NCBI RefSeq assembly: GCF_000483485.1
Contig: NZ_KI519609.1
Span: 1-64,000 of the forward strand
Reading direction: 5' to 3'
DNA length: 64,000 nt
DNA from: Thiomicrorhabdus chilensis DSM 12352
GTDB lineage: Bacteria > Pseudomonadota > Gammaproteobacteria > Thiomicrospirales > Thiomicrospiraceae
Shown: positions 18,424 to 28,114 of the stretch, one piece after another
How the letters are laid out: the number at the start of each line of letters is the position of its first letter
How positions within the stretch are numbered: position 1 is the first letter of the stretch
Made by a program: the position numbers and the translations under genes
The notes under the pieces: model-generated
Databases searched by the model: none
Seen by the model: the letters and a program-made list of their open reading frames with translations, nothing else
Told to the model about the DNA's origin: nothing

Positions 18424-18590
18424 TTCGCACTGCTCCGTTGAAATATCAATATAAAACCTAAATTTTACACCATTCGTTTTTGATTAGGGATTTAAACGGT
18501 TCCGAAATCCTGCAGACGGTGCTTAAAATGGTTGGAACATGGCATAAAAACCGTCAACGTCTCACAAAAAACTGGTTTTCTTTGCAAAAT

Positions 18591-18607
18591 AAACAGGCCT
18601 GTTCAAT
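18591..18607. repeat. CAGGCCTG repeat upstream of the RND operon
   Basis: AAACAGGCCTGTTCAAT with core 18594-18601. It sits in the 307-bp gene-free stretch 18424-18730 between the divergent YebC-like gene and the RND adaptor. Besides this repeat I see only AT-rich sequence with no clear -35/-10 pair; a TATACA at 18682 could be a -10 element. Confidence 0.7.
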
Positions 18608-18730
18608 TACTCAATCCTACAATTTTACCCCTCAAAACCCGCAAAAAAACAGGCTTTTAAAGTGCTTGCTTTCCACCCGTTTATACATAGAATGAATGTT
18701 CTACTTTCTAAGCAAAAGAGTTTCACTCAC

Positions 18731-19822
18731 ATGCGAAAAAATTGGATTCTCCCTTTTGTCTTGGTTGCCGCCTATTTACAGGCCAATCCAGCCTTTGCCA
18801 AGCCACCCGTTCAGGTGATTGCCTATGAGGCTTCCTTGACCTCTCAACCGCAAATGATTAAAGCGCTGGGACAGCTTCAGGCAAAAGAGTCCATCGACAT
18901 TTCCGCAAACGTCACCGACACCATCCACGCCATTCACTTCAGCGCCGGGCAAACCGTGCGCAAAAGCCAACTGTTACTGGAACTGAACAGTGCTGAAGAA
19001 CTGGCGGCGCTTGAGGAAGCCAAAGCCCTGGCAGAAGAGGCGAACCTGCAGTATCGACGTGTCAAGGAAGTGGTCGGGCGCAGTTCGGTCACACAATCGA
19101 TGGTCGATCAAAAATACCGCGAATGGCAGACCGCCATCGCCAAACGCAAGGTGATTGAAGCCCAAGTGGCCGACCGCCGAATCTACGCCCCCTTTGCCGG
19201 GCAGTTGGGTGTCTCGCCGTTCTCGGTGGGCGCCTTGGTGACTCCCGGCACCAAAATCGTCAGTCTGGACAACACCCAAGAGATGAAGCTCGATTTACTG
19301 ATTTCCACCCAACACCTGCGCTACCTGAAGATCGGACAAAACGTCACCTTAAGCACCCCGGCGTTTCCGAACAAAACCTTTGTCGGCACCATCAACGCCA
19401 TCTCGCCACGCTTGGAGCAGAATGTGCGCATGGCTCAGGTGCAAGCTCTGATTGGCAATCCGGCAGGCCTGCTCAAAGCCAACATGATGGTCGAAGCGCA
19501 AATCGACCTGCCAAACAAAACCCAGTTAAGTGTGCCCAATACCGCGGTATTGATGCTCGGGGACAAGGAGTTTGTTTACCGTTTGCATGCCAGCCAAGAT
19601 GGGAATCACCAAGCGGAAAAGGTTGAAATCCAAGGCGGTAAAATCGGCCCTTCCATGACTGAAATCCTGTCCGGTTTACAGGCTGGTGACCTGGTCGTCA
19701 GCCAAGGCGTCATGCGTGTCAACAGCAAAGTTCCAGTTGCCATCAAAGCGATGCAGAATCAGGCCTCGCAGGAGACACTGTTGCGCCCCGTTAAGCAATC
19801 GAATTCACAGCAGGCGCCTTAA
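18731..19822 (+). CDS. RND efflux periplasmic adaptor
   Basis: This is a 363-residue membrane-fusion protein. A signal peptide (about 1-23, ending ANPAFA) precedes a lipoyl half-motif (ESIDISANVTDTIHAIHFSAGQTV), a helical hairpin (about 85-130), the second lipoyl half (APFAGQLGVSPFSVGALVTPG) and a beta-barrel. There is no lipobox Cys. It bridges the inner-membrane pump to an outer-membrane channel; no TolC-like gene is nearby, so that part must be shared. ATG 18731 gives a normal signal peptide; earlier in-frame ATGs lack one. The gene ends 2 bp before the pump gene. Confidence 0.87.
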   Translation: MRKNWILPFVLVAAYLQANPAFAKPPVQVIAYEASLTSQPQMIKALGQLQAKESIDISANVTDTIHAIHFSAGQTVRKSQLLLELNSAEELAALEEAKALAEEANLQYRRVKEVVGRSSVTQSMVDQKYREWQTAIAKRKVIEAQVADRRIYAPFAGQLGVSPFSVGALVTPGTKIVSLDNTQEMKLDLLISTQHLRYLKIGQNVTLSTPAFPNKTFVGTINAISPRLEQNVRMAQVQALIGNPAGLLKANMMVEAQIDLPNKTQLSVPNTAVLMLGDKEFVYRLHASQDGNHQAEKVEIQGGKIGPSMTEILSGLQAGDLVVSQGVMRVNSKVPVAIKAMQNQASQETLLRPVKQSNSQQAP

Positions 19823-19824
19823 TC

Positions 19825-22800
19825 ATGTGGCTTTCAGACACTTCGGTTAAACGTCCGATCCTGGCGACTGTCGCCTCCTTGCTGTTACTTGCGTTTGGCT
19901 TGATGGCCTTTGACCGCATGAGCCTGCGCGAATACCCGAATGTGGACGCCCCCATTGTCACCATCGACACCGAATACCTAGGCGCTTCGGCCGCCGTGGT
20001 CGAATCACGTATCACCAAACTGATCGAAAACCGTATTTCCGGCATTGCGGGCATCCTCTATATCGAATCGACCTCCAGCGACGGCCGTTCACGCATTTCG
20101 GTGGAATTTTCCATTGAACGGGACATTGACGCCGCCGCCAACGACATCCGCGACCGCGTCTCGCGCGTGGCCGACAACCTGCCGGAACAGGCCACGCCAC
20201 CGGAAGTGGAGAAAGTGGACGGCGACGACAGCCCAATCATGTGGTTCAACCTCAACAGCGACCAGATGAGTGTCACCGAGCTGACCGACTACGCGGAACG
20301 CTATCTGGTAGACCGCTTTTCCACCATTGACGGTGTGGCGCGGGTACGCATCGGAGGCGGCCAGTCGTATGCCTTACGTATCTGGCTCAATCCGAGCCAA
20401 ATGGCGCTCCACGGCATCAGCGCTCAGGACATTGAACGCCAACTGCGTGCCTCCAATATCGAACTGCCAGTCGGCTCGGTACAGGGTGAACACATTCTTT
20501 TCAGCATGCAGGCCGACAAACCCCTGCAGAGCGTCGCCGACTTTGAAAACCTGGTGATCAAGCAAGGGGACCAGATTGGTCAGGTGACACTTGGCGAGGT
20601 GGCGGAGGTACGTCTGGGCGCGATTGAACGCCGCCGCTCTTTCCGCGGTAACGGCCAACCGATGGTGGGCATCGGCATCGTCAAGCAGTCCAACGCCAAT
20701 ACGCTAAGCGTGGCCAACCTGGCGCGCGAACGCCGCGAACAGGTCAACAAGACCTTGCCCGAAGGCCTCTATCTGGCTGAGAGTTACGACTCCTCGGTGT
20801 TTGTGGAGCAAGCGGTCAATGAAGTCTATAAAACCTTGTTCATCGCTTTGTCCCTGGTAGGCCTGGTGATGCTGGCTTTCCTCAAAAACTGGCGTGCCGC
20901 GCTGGTGCCGATCGTCACCTTACCGGTCTCGCTCATCGCCACCTTTGGTGTTCTCTGGGCCTTGGGCTTTTCCATTAACCTGCTCACTTTGTTAGCACTG
21001 GTGCTGGCCATCGGTCTGGTGGTGGACGATGCGATTGTGGTGCTGGAAAACACCCAGCGCCACCTTGATATGGGGTACGCCCCCAACGCCTCCGCGTATC
21101 TGGGCACGCGTCAGGTCGGCTTTGCGGTCATCGCCACCACCATGACCCTGATTGCGGTGTTTCTCCCCATCGCCTTTCTGGAGGGTCAGATCGGCCGGCT
21201 GTTTTCCGAATTTGCGATCACCCTTGCCGTGGCGGTCATTTTCTCCAGCTGGGTGGCGCTGACGCTCTCGCCGGCTTTGGCCTCCAAAATCCTCAAGCCG
21301 GTTCGCGCGCCGCGTCTTCGTGCCTCCAAATCCACTGAAACCGACCCTGACGATTCAGCCAAAGCTCGCCAGGCACCCAACCACCGCTTTAAAAAACTGC
21401 TGGTCAAAAATCTGCGCCACCCGTGGCTGATTGGTCTGACGTTTATTGGCATTGTCGGTGCCGCCGTACACTACGCCCAACAAGTCCCGCAGGAATATGT
21501 GCCCAAGGAAGACCGCGGCGCCTTTTTTGTGATGATCAAAGGGCCCGAAGGCGCCACCTTTGAATACATGCAGAGCTATATGGACGAGATTGAAACTCGC
21601 CTGATGCCACTGGTGGAAAACGGCGAAGCCAAACGCCTGCTGATCCGCACGCCGCGATCATTCGGCAACAGTGAAATCTTCAACAGCGGTTTTGTCATCG
21701 TAGTGCTCGAAGACTGGTCGCAACGCCGCAACGCTTATGCCATCATGGACGAGGTACGCAAACAACTCTCCGATCTCACTGGCGTCAAAGCCGTGCCGGT
21801 AATGCGCAACCCGATAGGCGGCCGCATTCAGAAACCGGTGCAGTTCGTGATCGGTGGGCCAAGCTATGAACAGCTTGAGACATGGCAGGCGCAGATGGAC
21901 AAGGCGATCAACGAAAACAATCCCGGCCTGACCGGACTGGACTGGGATTACGAGCCGAACAAACCACAGCTGAGTCTGACGGTGGACTACGCCAAAGCCA
22001 AGGCCCTTGGGGTATCACACGAAAACCTGACCGAAACCCTGCAGATCCTGCTCGGCAGTAAACGCGTCACCACCTATGAATACGAAGGTGAAGAGTATGA
22101 TGTGATGATTAAGGCCGATCACAAGTGGTTCCGTTCACCCCAGGATTTGGAACACATTTATTTGCGCTCCGAAACCAGCGGACAAATGATTCCTCTGGCG
22201 GACATCACCGAGGTGACGACTTCTGGCGTCGCCTCCAGTCTCAACCGTTACAACCGGGTACGCTCCATGACGCTGTCGGCACAGCTCGACGATACCCTAT
22301 CGCTGGGTGAGGCACTGAATTATCTTAACCAGCTGACCCGCAGCACTCTGCCAGCGGAGGCGGTCATTGACTATAAAGGCCAATCGCGCGACTTCCAAAA
22401 CGCCTCCAGTTCCTTTATTTTTGTGTTTCTGTTTGGTGTGGTGGTGATCTTTCTGGTTCTGGGCGCACAGTTCGAGAGTTTTGTGCATCCGCTGGTGATT
22501 CTGTTCACCGTGCCTCTGGCGCTGGCAGGTGGTCTTTTTTCACTGCTGGCCTATAATATGTCGCTCAATATCTACAGCCAGATTGCACTGGTATTGCTGC
22601 TCGGCCTGGCCACCAAAAACGGCATACTGATTGTGGAGTTCACTAACCAACTTCGCGACCGCGGACTGCCGCTTTACCGCGCTCTCGTCAGCGCGACCCA
22701 GCTTCGCCTGCGACCGATTGTGATGACGGCGGTCACCACCATTGCCGGAACCATTCCGCTGATTTTCTCCAGCGGTGCCGGGGCGGAAACACGTTATATT

Positions 22801-22959
22801 CTCGGCGTGATACTCTTTTGGGGCGTGGCGTTTTCAACGCTGTTGAGCCTGTTTGTGATTCCGGCCGTCTATGCTCTGCTGGCCAAACACACCGGCTCAC
22901 CTTTGACGGACACACGCAAATTGGAAGCCGCTCTTAAACAGCCTCCCACCAAATCGTAA
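19825..22959 (+). CDS. RND multidrug-type efflux pump (HAE1-like)
   Basis: This is a 1044-residue inner-membrane transporter of AcrB/MdtB size and layout: a first helix (about 10-28), a large periplasmic loop, helices 2-6, a second helix set and a second loop from about 555. The proton-relay Asp pair is in helix 4 (GLVVDDAIVVLEN), and the second-half motif GLATKNGILIVEF carries the conserved Lys. Pumps of this branch export drugs, detergents or dyes; the substrate cannot be read. It is an operon with the adaptor. Confidence 0.9.
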   Translation: MWLSDTSVKRPILATVASLLLLAFGLMAFDRMSLREYPNVDAPIVTIDTEYLGASAAVVESRITKLIENRISGIAGILYIESTSSDGRSRISVEFSIERDIDAAANDIRDRVSRVADNLPEQATPPEVEKVDGDDSPIMWFNLNSDQMSVTELTDYAERYLVDRFSTIDGVARVRIGGGQSYALRIWLNPSQMALHGISAQDIERQLRASNIELPVGSVQGEHILFSMQADKPLQSVADFENLVIKQGDQIGQVTLGEVAEVRLGAIERRRSFRGNGQPMVGIGIVKQSNANTLSVANLARERREQVNKTLPEGLYLAESYDSSVFVEQAVNEVYKTLFIALSLVGLVMLAFLKNWRAALVPIVTLPVSLIATFGVLWALGFSINLLTLLALVLAIGLVVDDAIVVLENTQRHLDMGYAPNASAYLGTRQVGFAVIATTMTLIAVFLPIAFLEGQIGRLFSEFAITLAVAVIFSSWVALTLSPALASKILKPVRAPRLRASKSTETDPDDSAKARQAPNHRFKKLLVKNLRHPWLIGLTFIGIVGAAVHYAQQVPQEYVPKEDRGAFFVMIKGPEGATFEYMQSYMDEIETRLMPLVENGEAKRLLIRTPRSFGNSEIFNSGFVIVVLEDWSQRRNAYAIMDEVRKQLSDLTGVKAVPVMRNPIGGRIQKPVQFVIGGPSYEQLETWQAQMDKAINENNPGLTGLDWDYEPNKPQLSLTVDYAKAKALGVSHENLTETLQILLGSKRVTTYEYEGEEYDVMIKADHKWFRSPQDLEHIYLRSETSGQMIPLADITEVTTSGVASSLNRYNRVRSMTLSAQLDDTLSLGEALNYLNQLTRSTLPAEAVIDYKGQSRDFQNASSSFIFVFLFGVVVIFLVLGAQFESFVHPLVILFTVPLALAGGLFSLLAYNMSLNIYSQIALVLLLGLATKNGILIVEFTNQLRDRGLPLYRALVSATQLRLRPIVMTAVTTIAGTIPLIFSSGAGAETRYILGVILFWGVAFSTLLSLFVIPAVYALLAKHTGSPLTDTRKLEAALKQPPTKS

Positions 22960-23118
22960 CGGCTTGGCATACGCGCAAGACTCACCAAACGAGTCCATTG
23001 AACATTTACATTGACCCGTCCAGCCACTATGATGCTAAGCATGGTGGCAACATCCAAATGCAGTCAGCAAACGAGCCTCGGCAGACAAAATCAAAATAAA
23101 TAACCGCCACCTCAAAAC

Positions 23119-25527
23119 ATGGACAGCAAACACATGATCACAGTACTCGGTGCTTCCGGCAGCCTGGATAAAAACAAGGAGTGTATCTCCTTTCTAGTCA
23201 ATCAAACCATTCTGATTGATGCCGGCAACGTGATGCGAGCACTTGGCCAGGACAGCCTGAAGATTGAACATGTTTTTTTGACCCATGCCCATTTTGATCA
23301 TATAACCGACCTGCCTTTTCTGATTGAAACCCATTTCGAAAAACGCCAAAAAACCCTTAAAATCTATGGCCTGAAAGCCACCTTGGAAGTGCTCGAAGCA
23401 CACTTGTTCAACGGTGTCATCTGGCCCCGTTTTCAAGAGATCGACCACCCAAAGCTAGGGCACCCTATGCTGGAATTTGTGGAAATCGAATGCGGTCACA
23501 CTCTGCAAATCGATGATATTGAAATCACGCCGATCAGCGCCAACCACAGCATTGAAGCCTGCGGTTTCATCGTCAAACAAGACAACCAGGGAGTCTTGAT
23601 TTCGGGCGATACCTTCGACAACCCGCAATTGATCGATCACCTCAATCAGGATTCCGAAATTCAAACCCTATTGATCGACGTCTCCTTTCCGTCCTCCATG
23701 GACAAGTTGGCGCAACAGAGCAAACACTTAACGCCGACCCGTTTGATGGGCATGCTTGAGCAACTGAAACACCCGGTCAGAGTCTACCCCTATCACCTTA
23801 AACCGGCTTATGAAACCGAGATTCTGGCGGAGCTGTCTGGATCGGATTTTGCACCCTGGATCAGCAAAGTACTTGAGGCCGGGGAGCAACTGGGCGCACA
23901 AACCTCGGTTCTGTCCATGGAACAAATGACTTCGGCGCCGGACTATTCCAGTGAAGAAAAACTGGCTTCTTTGCTCAAAATCGCCCAAGCCTTGTCGGCG
24001 GAAACCCATCTTGAAAATCTGCTGGAAATGATACTGGAACAAGCTATGGATTTTTCCAATGCGGATGCCGGCACACTCTATCAGCTTTCGCCGAATCGCC
24101 AGGAACTGACCTTTACGGTGGTGCAGAACAGAAGCCTGAACATCAAGATGGGAGGCACCCAAACACCCATTCTTTGGGACAACCTTCCTCTCTACCTGGA
24201 GAATGGCGAACCCAATCTGAAAATGGTCGCCGCCCTTTGTGCACTCGACAAACAGGTCATCAACATCCCGGATGTCTATGCGGCCGATGCGTTCGACTTT
24301 TCAGGTACACGCAAATTTGATGAAAAAACCGGCTATCGCTCGGTTTCCATGCTGGTCATTCCGCTATTGGATCGTAATCAGGAATTGCTTGGTATCCTGC
24401 AACTCATCAATAAGCAGGACCCGGTGGGCCAGGCCATCGCTTTCAGCGCGCAAGACCAGCAAAGCGCTTTGGCGCTGGCCTCGCAGGCGGCGATTTCACT
24501 TAACAACGCCTTGTTGATCCAGCAACTGGAAGAGTTATTTGAATCGGTCCTCTCCACGATTTCCAAGGCGCTGGATGAAAAGTGTTCCTTTTCGGGCGCA
24601 CATGTACGCCAGGTGGCCGAGCTGTCAGAGTTGATTGCCAACGGCATTGACCAGGATCAGAGCGTTTATCAGGATGTCCACTACTCCGCGGAAGAACTGC
24701 ATACCATCAAGGTCGCGGCGCTTCTGCACGATGTTGGCAAGATCACCACGCCTGAATTCATCATGCAAAAGGCCACCAAGCTCGAACGCGTGACCGACCG
24801 GATTGAGACCATTGGAGAACGCATCGAGATACTCAAACGCGATGCCGAAATCCGCTTTTTGAAGGCTCAGCTGTCTGCCTCGAAAAGCGAAGGGGACACA
24901 TTTGAAGCCTTGCAAAAAACCTATCAGGATGAGATCGTCGCACTCGATGAAATCTATGACTTCCTCAAACAGAGTAATACCGGAAACGACTATTTGAGCG
25001 ACGCTGAAATCGCCGGAATTGAGGAATTGGCCAAGCGGACTTATCAAAAAAACGGTGAAACCGTACCCTTTTTAACGCCTGATGAAGTCCTTAACCTGTG
25101 TATTCGTGCAGGCACCCTTAACCAATCCGAACGCGCCAAAATCATGGATCATGCACGCGTATCCTTGGAAATATTGCAAAGCCTGCCGTTTCCGCGCAAG
25201 TACAATCGCATCGTCGACATCGCTGCCAACCATCACGAAAAGCTCGACGGTTCGGGCTATCCGCGCGGCCTTAAAGCCGATCAACTGGCCTTGGAAGACC
25301 GTATTTTGATTTTGGCGGATCTCTATGAGGCGCTCTCTTCACAGGACAGACCCTACAAAGAACCGCACCCGCTCTCCAAAATCACTCAAATCCTCTCTTC
25401 CATGGCGAATGACGGCTTGATCGATAAAACGCTGGTTAAATTCTTTTTTGAAAGCGGCCTGTATAAACAGTTCAATAAACGTTTAAAATCCAGCCAAATC
25501 GATGAAATCAAGCTCACCATCAATTGA
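23119..25527 (+). CDS. Metallo-beta-lactamase / GAF / HD-GYP fusion, putative dual cyclic-nucleotide phosphodiesterase
   Basis: This is an 802-residue soluble protein. Residues 1 to about 275 form a metallo-hydrolase with HAHFDH (56-61), a second-site His (SANHSIEACG) and SGDTFDNP, most like class II cAMP phosphodiesterases or RNase Z relatives. Residues about 285-470 form a GAF sensor. Residues about 480-800 form an HD-GYP domain with HD at about 536-537 (LLHDVGK) and HHEKLDGSGYP from about 704. HD and HHE are about 165 residues apart, longer than usual, owing to a charged helical insert. HD-GYP domains hydrolyse cyclic di-GMP. The combination suggests one protein acting on, or sensing, two nucleotide signals. 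The start has no good ribosome binding site. Confidence 0.82.
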   Translation: MDSKHMITVLGASGSLDKNKECISFLVNQTILIDAGNVMRALGQDSLKIEHVFLTHAHFDHITDLPFLIETHFEKRQKTLKIYGLKATLEVLEAHLFNGVIWPRFQEIDHPKLGHPMLEFVEIECGHTLQIDDIEITPISANHSIEACGFIVKQDNQGVLISGDTFDNPQLIDHLNQDSEIQTLLIDVSFPSSMDKLAQQSKHLTPTRLMGMLEQLKHPVRVYPYHLKPAYETEILAELSGSDFAPWISKVLEAGEQLGAQTSVLSMEQMTSAPDYSSEEKLASLLKIAQALSAETHLENLLEMILEQAMDFSNADAGTLYQLSPNRQELTFTVVQNRSLNIKMGGTQTPILWDNLPLYLENGEPNLKMVAALCALDKQVINIPDVYAADAFDFSGTRKFDEKTGYRSVSMLVIPLLDRNQELLGILQLINKQDPVGQAIAFSAQDQQSALALASQAAISLNNALLIQQLEELFESVLSTISKALDEKCSFSGAHVRQVAELSELIANGIDQDQSVYQDVHYSAEELHTIKVAALLHDVGKITTPEFIMQKATKLERVTDRIETIGERIEILKRDAEIRFLKAQLSASKSEGDTFEALQKTYQDEIVALDEIYDFLKQSNTGNDYLSDAEIAGIEELAKRTYQKNGETVPFLTPDEVLNLCIRAGTLNQSERAKIMDHARVSLEILQSLPFPRKYNRIVDIAANHHEKLDGSGYPRGLKADQLALEDRILILADLYEALSSQDRPYKEPHPLSKITQILSSMANDGLIDKTLVKFFFESGLYKQFNKRLKSSQIDEIKLTIN

Positions 25528-25529
25528 AA

Positions 25530-25544
25530 CATGCCGTCGGCATG
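25530..25544. repeat. 15-bp palindrome after the HD-GYP gene
   Basis: CATGCCG T CGGCATG begins 2 bp after the stop codon. It could be a weak hairpin terminator or an operator for the copper genes that follow. Confidence 0.3.
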
Positions 25545-25554
25545 GACAATTCAA

Positions 25555-25584
25555 TTGACAAGCCACTCTCAAAATCGCTATGCT
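25555..25584 (+). promoter_or_regulatory. Sigma-70 promoter candidate for the copper genes
   Basis: TTGACA (25555-25560) and TATGCT (25579-25584) are separated by 18 bp, about 45 bp upstream of the first copper-region ATG. No CueR-type dyad is evident in the spacer. Confidence 0.5.
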
Positions 25585-25626
25585 GGAAGCTCATCGTAAT
25601 AACAGACGGTTGTGTGTGGACGTTCA

Positions 25627-26061
25627 ATGAACTTATACAAACGCGCTTTACTCATATTTCTAGCATTATCGCTCATTATTCGGCCCGTCTTTGCCGAAGG
25701 TCTGATGCTGCACAGCGCGCCCAACATGCAGACCGATTCGTTGCCGCACACTTCCAACCATAGCCAAATAAGCAGCAGCCAGGTTATGGACGTCAGTCTG
25801 GCCATGCAACACGCTCTGCACCATCCCGACAAGACGGCACCCATGAACATGGATATGGATATGGATTGTTGTGACCACCAAACCGGTAGCTGCTCTGATT
25901 GCAGCGATGGCAGTTGTGTGGTCATTTCGGCCGCACCTCTGATCGCCAACGCACAATCCACCACCTTGATTGTTAACCCCATTTCACACATCCAAGCCAG
26001 CGCGGTCGTAGCCGTGTTCAAACGTGCCATTCCGCCCGAATTGCGTCCCCCCTCCGCTTAA
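25627..26061 (+). CDS. Small exported Met/His/Cys-rich protein, probably copper-related
   Basis: This is a 144-residue protein with a signal peptide (about 1-23, LLIFLALSLIIRPVFA). The mature part has a metal-ligand cluster (PMNMDMDMDCCDHQTG followed by CSDCSDGSC) typical of periplasmic copper-binding proteins. It is directly upstream of copA on the same strand, and copper binding or delivery is inferred from composition and context. I recognise no exact family; a DUF2946-like relationship is possible. A hairpin follows the gene. Confidence 0.6.
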   Translation: MNLYKRALLIFLALSLIIRPVFAEGLMLHSAPNMQTDSLPHTSNHSQISSSQVMDVSLAMQHALHHPDKTAPMNMDMDMDCCDHQTGSCSDCSDGSCVVISAAPLIANAQSTTLIVNPISHIQASAVVAVFKRAIPPELRPPSA

Positions 26062-26089
26062 CTCTTAGTTTCTGATACAGATCCCACAT

Positions 26090-26122
26090 GCACCGCCCTG
26101 AATGCGGTGCCTGATTGTTTTT
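26090..26122 (+). terminator. Hairpin between the small copper protein and copA
   Basis: GCACCGC (26090-26096) pairs with GCGGTGC (26104-26110), followed by TGATTGTTTTT. It could act as a partial terminator or attenuator that lowers copA transcription relative to the first gene. Confidence 0.5.
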
Positions 26123-26141
26123 AGAATTTAGGAGTTTCACA

Positions 26142-28094
26142 ATGAAAACTTTAACACCCTCTGTCAACGCGCCTGCGCGTGTGACCCGTCGTCGCTTTAT
26201 CGAAGGCGCTGTCATCGGCTCGGCTATGGTCGGAGTCGGCTTCAAGCCATCTGAATTGCTGGCAAGCACTGCGCAAACCGTCAAACCGATGGCGCATCCC
26301 AACATCCTTACCGGCACCGAATTCCACCTGGAAATCGGCCGTGCGGTCGTCAACTTCACCGGCACACCGCAAATTGCCACCACGGTAAACGGCATGCTTC
26401 CGAGCCCGACGCTTGTGTGGCGCGAAGGCGACACGGTCACCCTGCATGTCACCAACACCTTGGATGAGGACAGCTCAATCCACTGGCACGGGATTATTCT
26501 CCCCTTTGAAATGGACGGCGTCCCCGGGCTCACCTTTGACGGCATCCAACCCGGTGAAACCTTTACCTACACCTTCACCGTCCAACAGCATGGCACCTAC
26601 TGGTATCACAGCCATTCCGGCTTTCAGGAACAGACAGGCCTGTATGGCGCGATTGTGATTGTGCCCAAAGAAGCCGACCCTTACGACACCCAGCGGGACT
26701 ATGTGATTCAGCTCTCCGACTGGACCGATGAAGACCCGAACGAGGTCTTTGCCAACCTCAAGAAAATGCCGGATTACTACAATTTCAAACAGCGTACCCT
26801 GGGCGACTTTTTCAGTGAAGTACAGGAAAAAGGCTTTAAACAGGCGTTTAATGACCGCAAGATGTGGAACGAAATGTCGATGATGGATCGCGATCTGTCA
26901 GACGTCACCGGCCATACCTACACCTTTTTGATGAACGGCTCCAATCCCGCAACCCATTGGCGTGGCCTGTTCAAAAAAGGCGAACGCGTACGCCTGCGTT
27001 TCATCAACAGTTCGGCCATGACCTTTTTCGACGTGCGCATACCCGGTTTAAAAATGACGGTAATCGCCTCGGACGGCAATTTGGTGCAATCGGTGGAAGT
27101 CGACGAGTTCCGCATCGGTGTTGCCGAAACCTATGATGTATTGGTAGAGCCCGAGGATGAACCGGCCTACTGCGTGTTTGCACAGGCACTGGATCGTTCC
27201 GGCTTTGCGGTAGGCAGCCTGACCACCGATGCCAAGCTCACCGCCGAGGTGCCTGAAATGGATCCACTGCCGATTCTAACCCACACCGATATGGCGATGG
27301 GTGGGCATCACAGCGGGCATGATATGTCGGGCATGGAGCATACACAGCACACCATGCCCGAATCCTCCGGGGAAATGGATCACAGCATGCATCAAAACAT
27401 GGACCATTCACGCCATGCCATGCCCCAGAGCAATACAGAACCGCTTCACCAAATGGAAGCGGACATGGATCACTCCAAACATGCCATGCATCAGGAGATG
27501 AACCACGAGCAACCGCAATCGCACTCAAAACACGCTATGGAAGCTTTTTTCGACGCCAATCAGGTCGTCGCTGACTGGCCGGTTGAGCAAGCCGAGATTC
27601 AATGGGGACCTCAGACCAATATGCGTGCCGAAAATGCGCAGTACCGTCTCAGTGATCCCGGGGTGGGGCTCCGCAATAACGGACGCAAAGTGTTGACCTA
27701 TGCCGACTTGCGCAATCTCCACTCAACCCGACACGATCCGCAACCGGATCGCGAAATCATCCTTAACCTCACCGGCAACATGGAGCGCTACCTATGGTCG
27801 ATCGACGGCGTTCCTTATTCCAAAGCCGATCCGCTGCATTTTAAATACGGCGAACGCATCCGCATTACCTTCGTCAACCACACCATGATGAACCACCCCA
27901 TGCATCTGCATGGTCTGTGGAGCGATCTGGAAACCGGCGACATGAATCACCTGCCGCGCAAGCACACTGTGATCGTACAGCCCGGTGCACGCATCAGTTA
28001 CCGGGTCACGGTCGATGCCAAAGGCGTATGGGCGTATCACTGCCACATGCTGTTCCATATGGCCGGCATGTTCCGCAAAGTGATTGTGGCGTAA
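26142..28094 (+). CDS. copA: Copper resistance multicopper oxidase CopA
   Basis: This is a 650-residue protein starting behind TTTAGGAG. A twin-arginine signal (TRRRFIEGAVIG, about 10-21) sends it folded to the periplasm. Copper motifs are SIHWHGI, WYHSHSG, HPMHLHGLW and the type 1 site HCHMLFHMAGM. Between about residues 386 and 466 is a Met/His-rich insert with repeated MDHS and MH units that binds Cu(I) in this family. It oxidises or sequesters periplasmic copper. It forms an operon with copB (20-bp gap). Length fits the plasmid-type CopA/PcoA family. Confidence 0.93.
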   Translation: MKTLTPSVNAPARVTRRRFIEGAVIGSAMVGVGFKPSELLASTAQTVKPMAHPNILTGTEFHLEIGRAVVNFTGTPQIATTVNGMLPSPTLVWREGDTVTLHVTNTLDEDSSIHWHGIILPFEMDGVPGLTFDGIQPGETFTYTFTVQQHGTYWYHSHSGFQEQTGLYGAIVIVPKEADPYDTQRDYVIQLSDWTDEDPNEVFANLKKMPDYYNFKQRTLGDFFSEVQEKGFKQAFNDRKMWNEMSMMDRDLSDVTGHTYTFLMNGSNPATHWRGLFKKGERVRLRFINSSAMTFFDVRIPGLKMTVIASDGNLVQSVEVDEFRIGVAETYDVLVEPEDEPAYCVFAQALDRSGFAVGSLTTDAKLTAEVPEMDPLPILTHTDMAMGGHHSGHDMSGMEHTQHTMPESSGEMDHSMHQNMDHSRHAMPQSNTEPLHQMEADMDHSKHAMHQEMNHEQPQSHSKHAMEAFFDANQVVADWPVEQAEIQWGPQTNMRAENAQYRLSDPGVGLRNNGRKVLTYADLRNLHSTRHDPQPDREIILNLTGNMERYLWSIDGVPYSKADPLHFKYGERIRITFVNHTMMNHPMHLHGLWSDLETGDMNHLPRKHTVIVQPGARISYRVTVDAKGVWAYHCHMLFHMAGMFRKVIVA

Positions 28095-28114
28095 TTCAAG
28101 GTAAGGAGAACACA

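Noticed and set aside
18480-18695. 71-codon plus-strand frame upstream of the RND adaptor
   Set aside because: No ribosome binding site, odd composition, and it runs through the CAGGCCTG repeat and promoter region.
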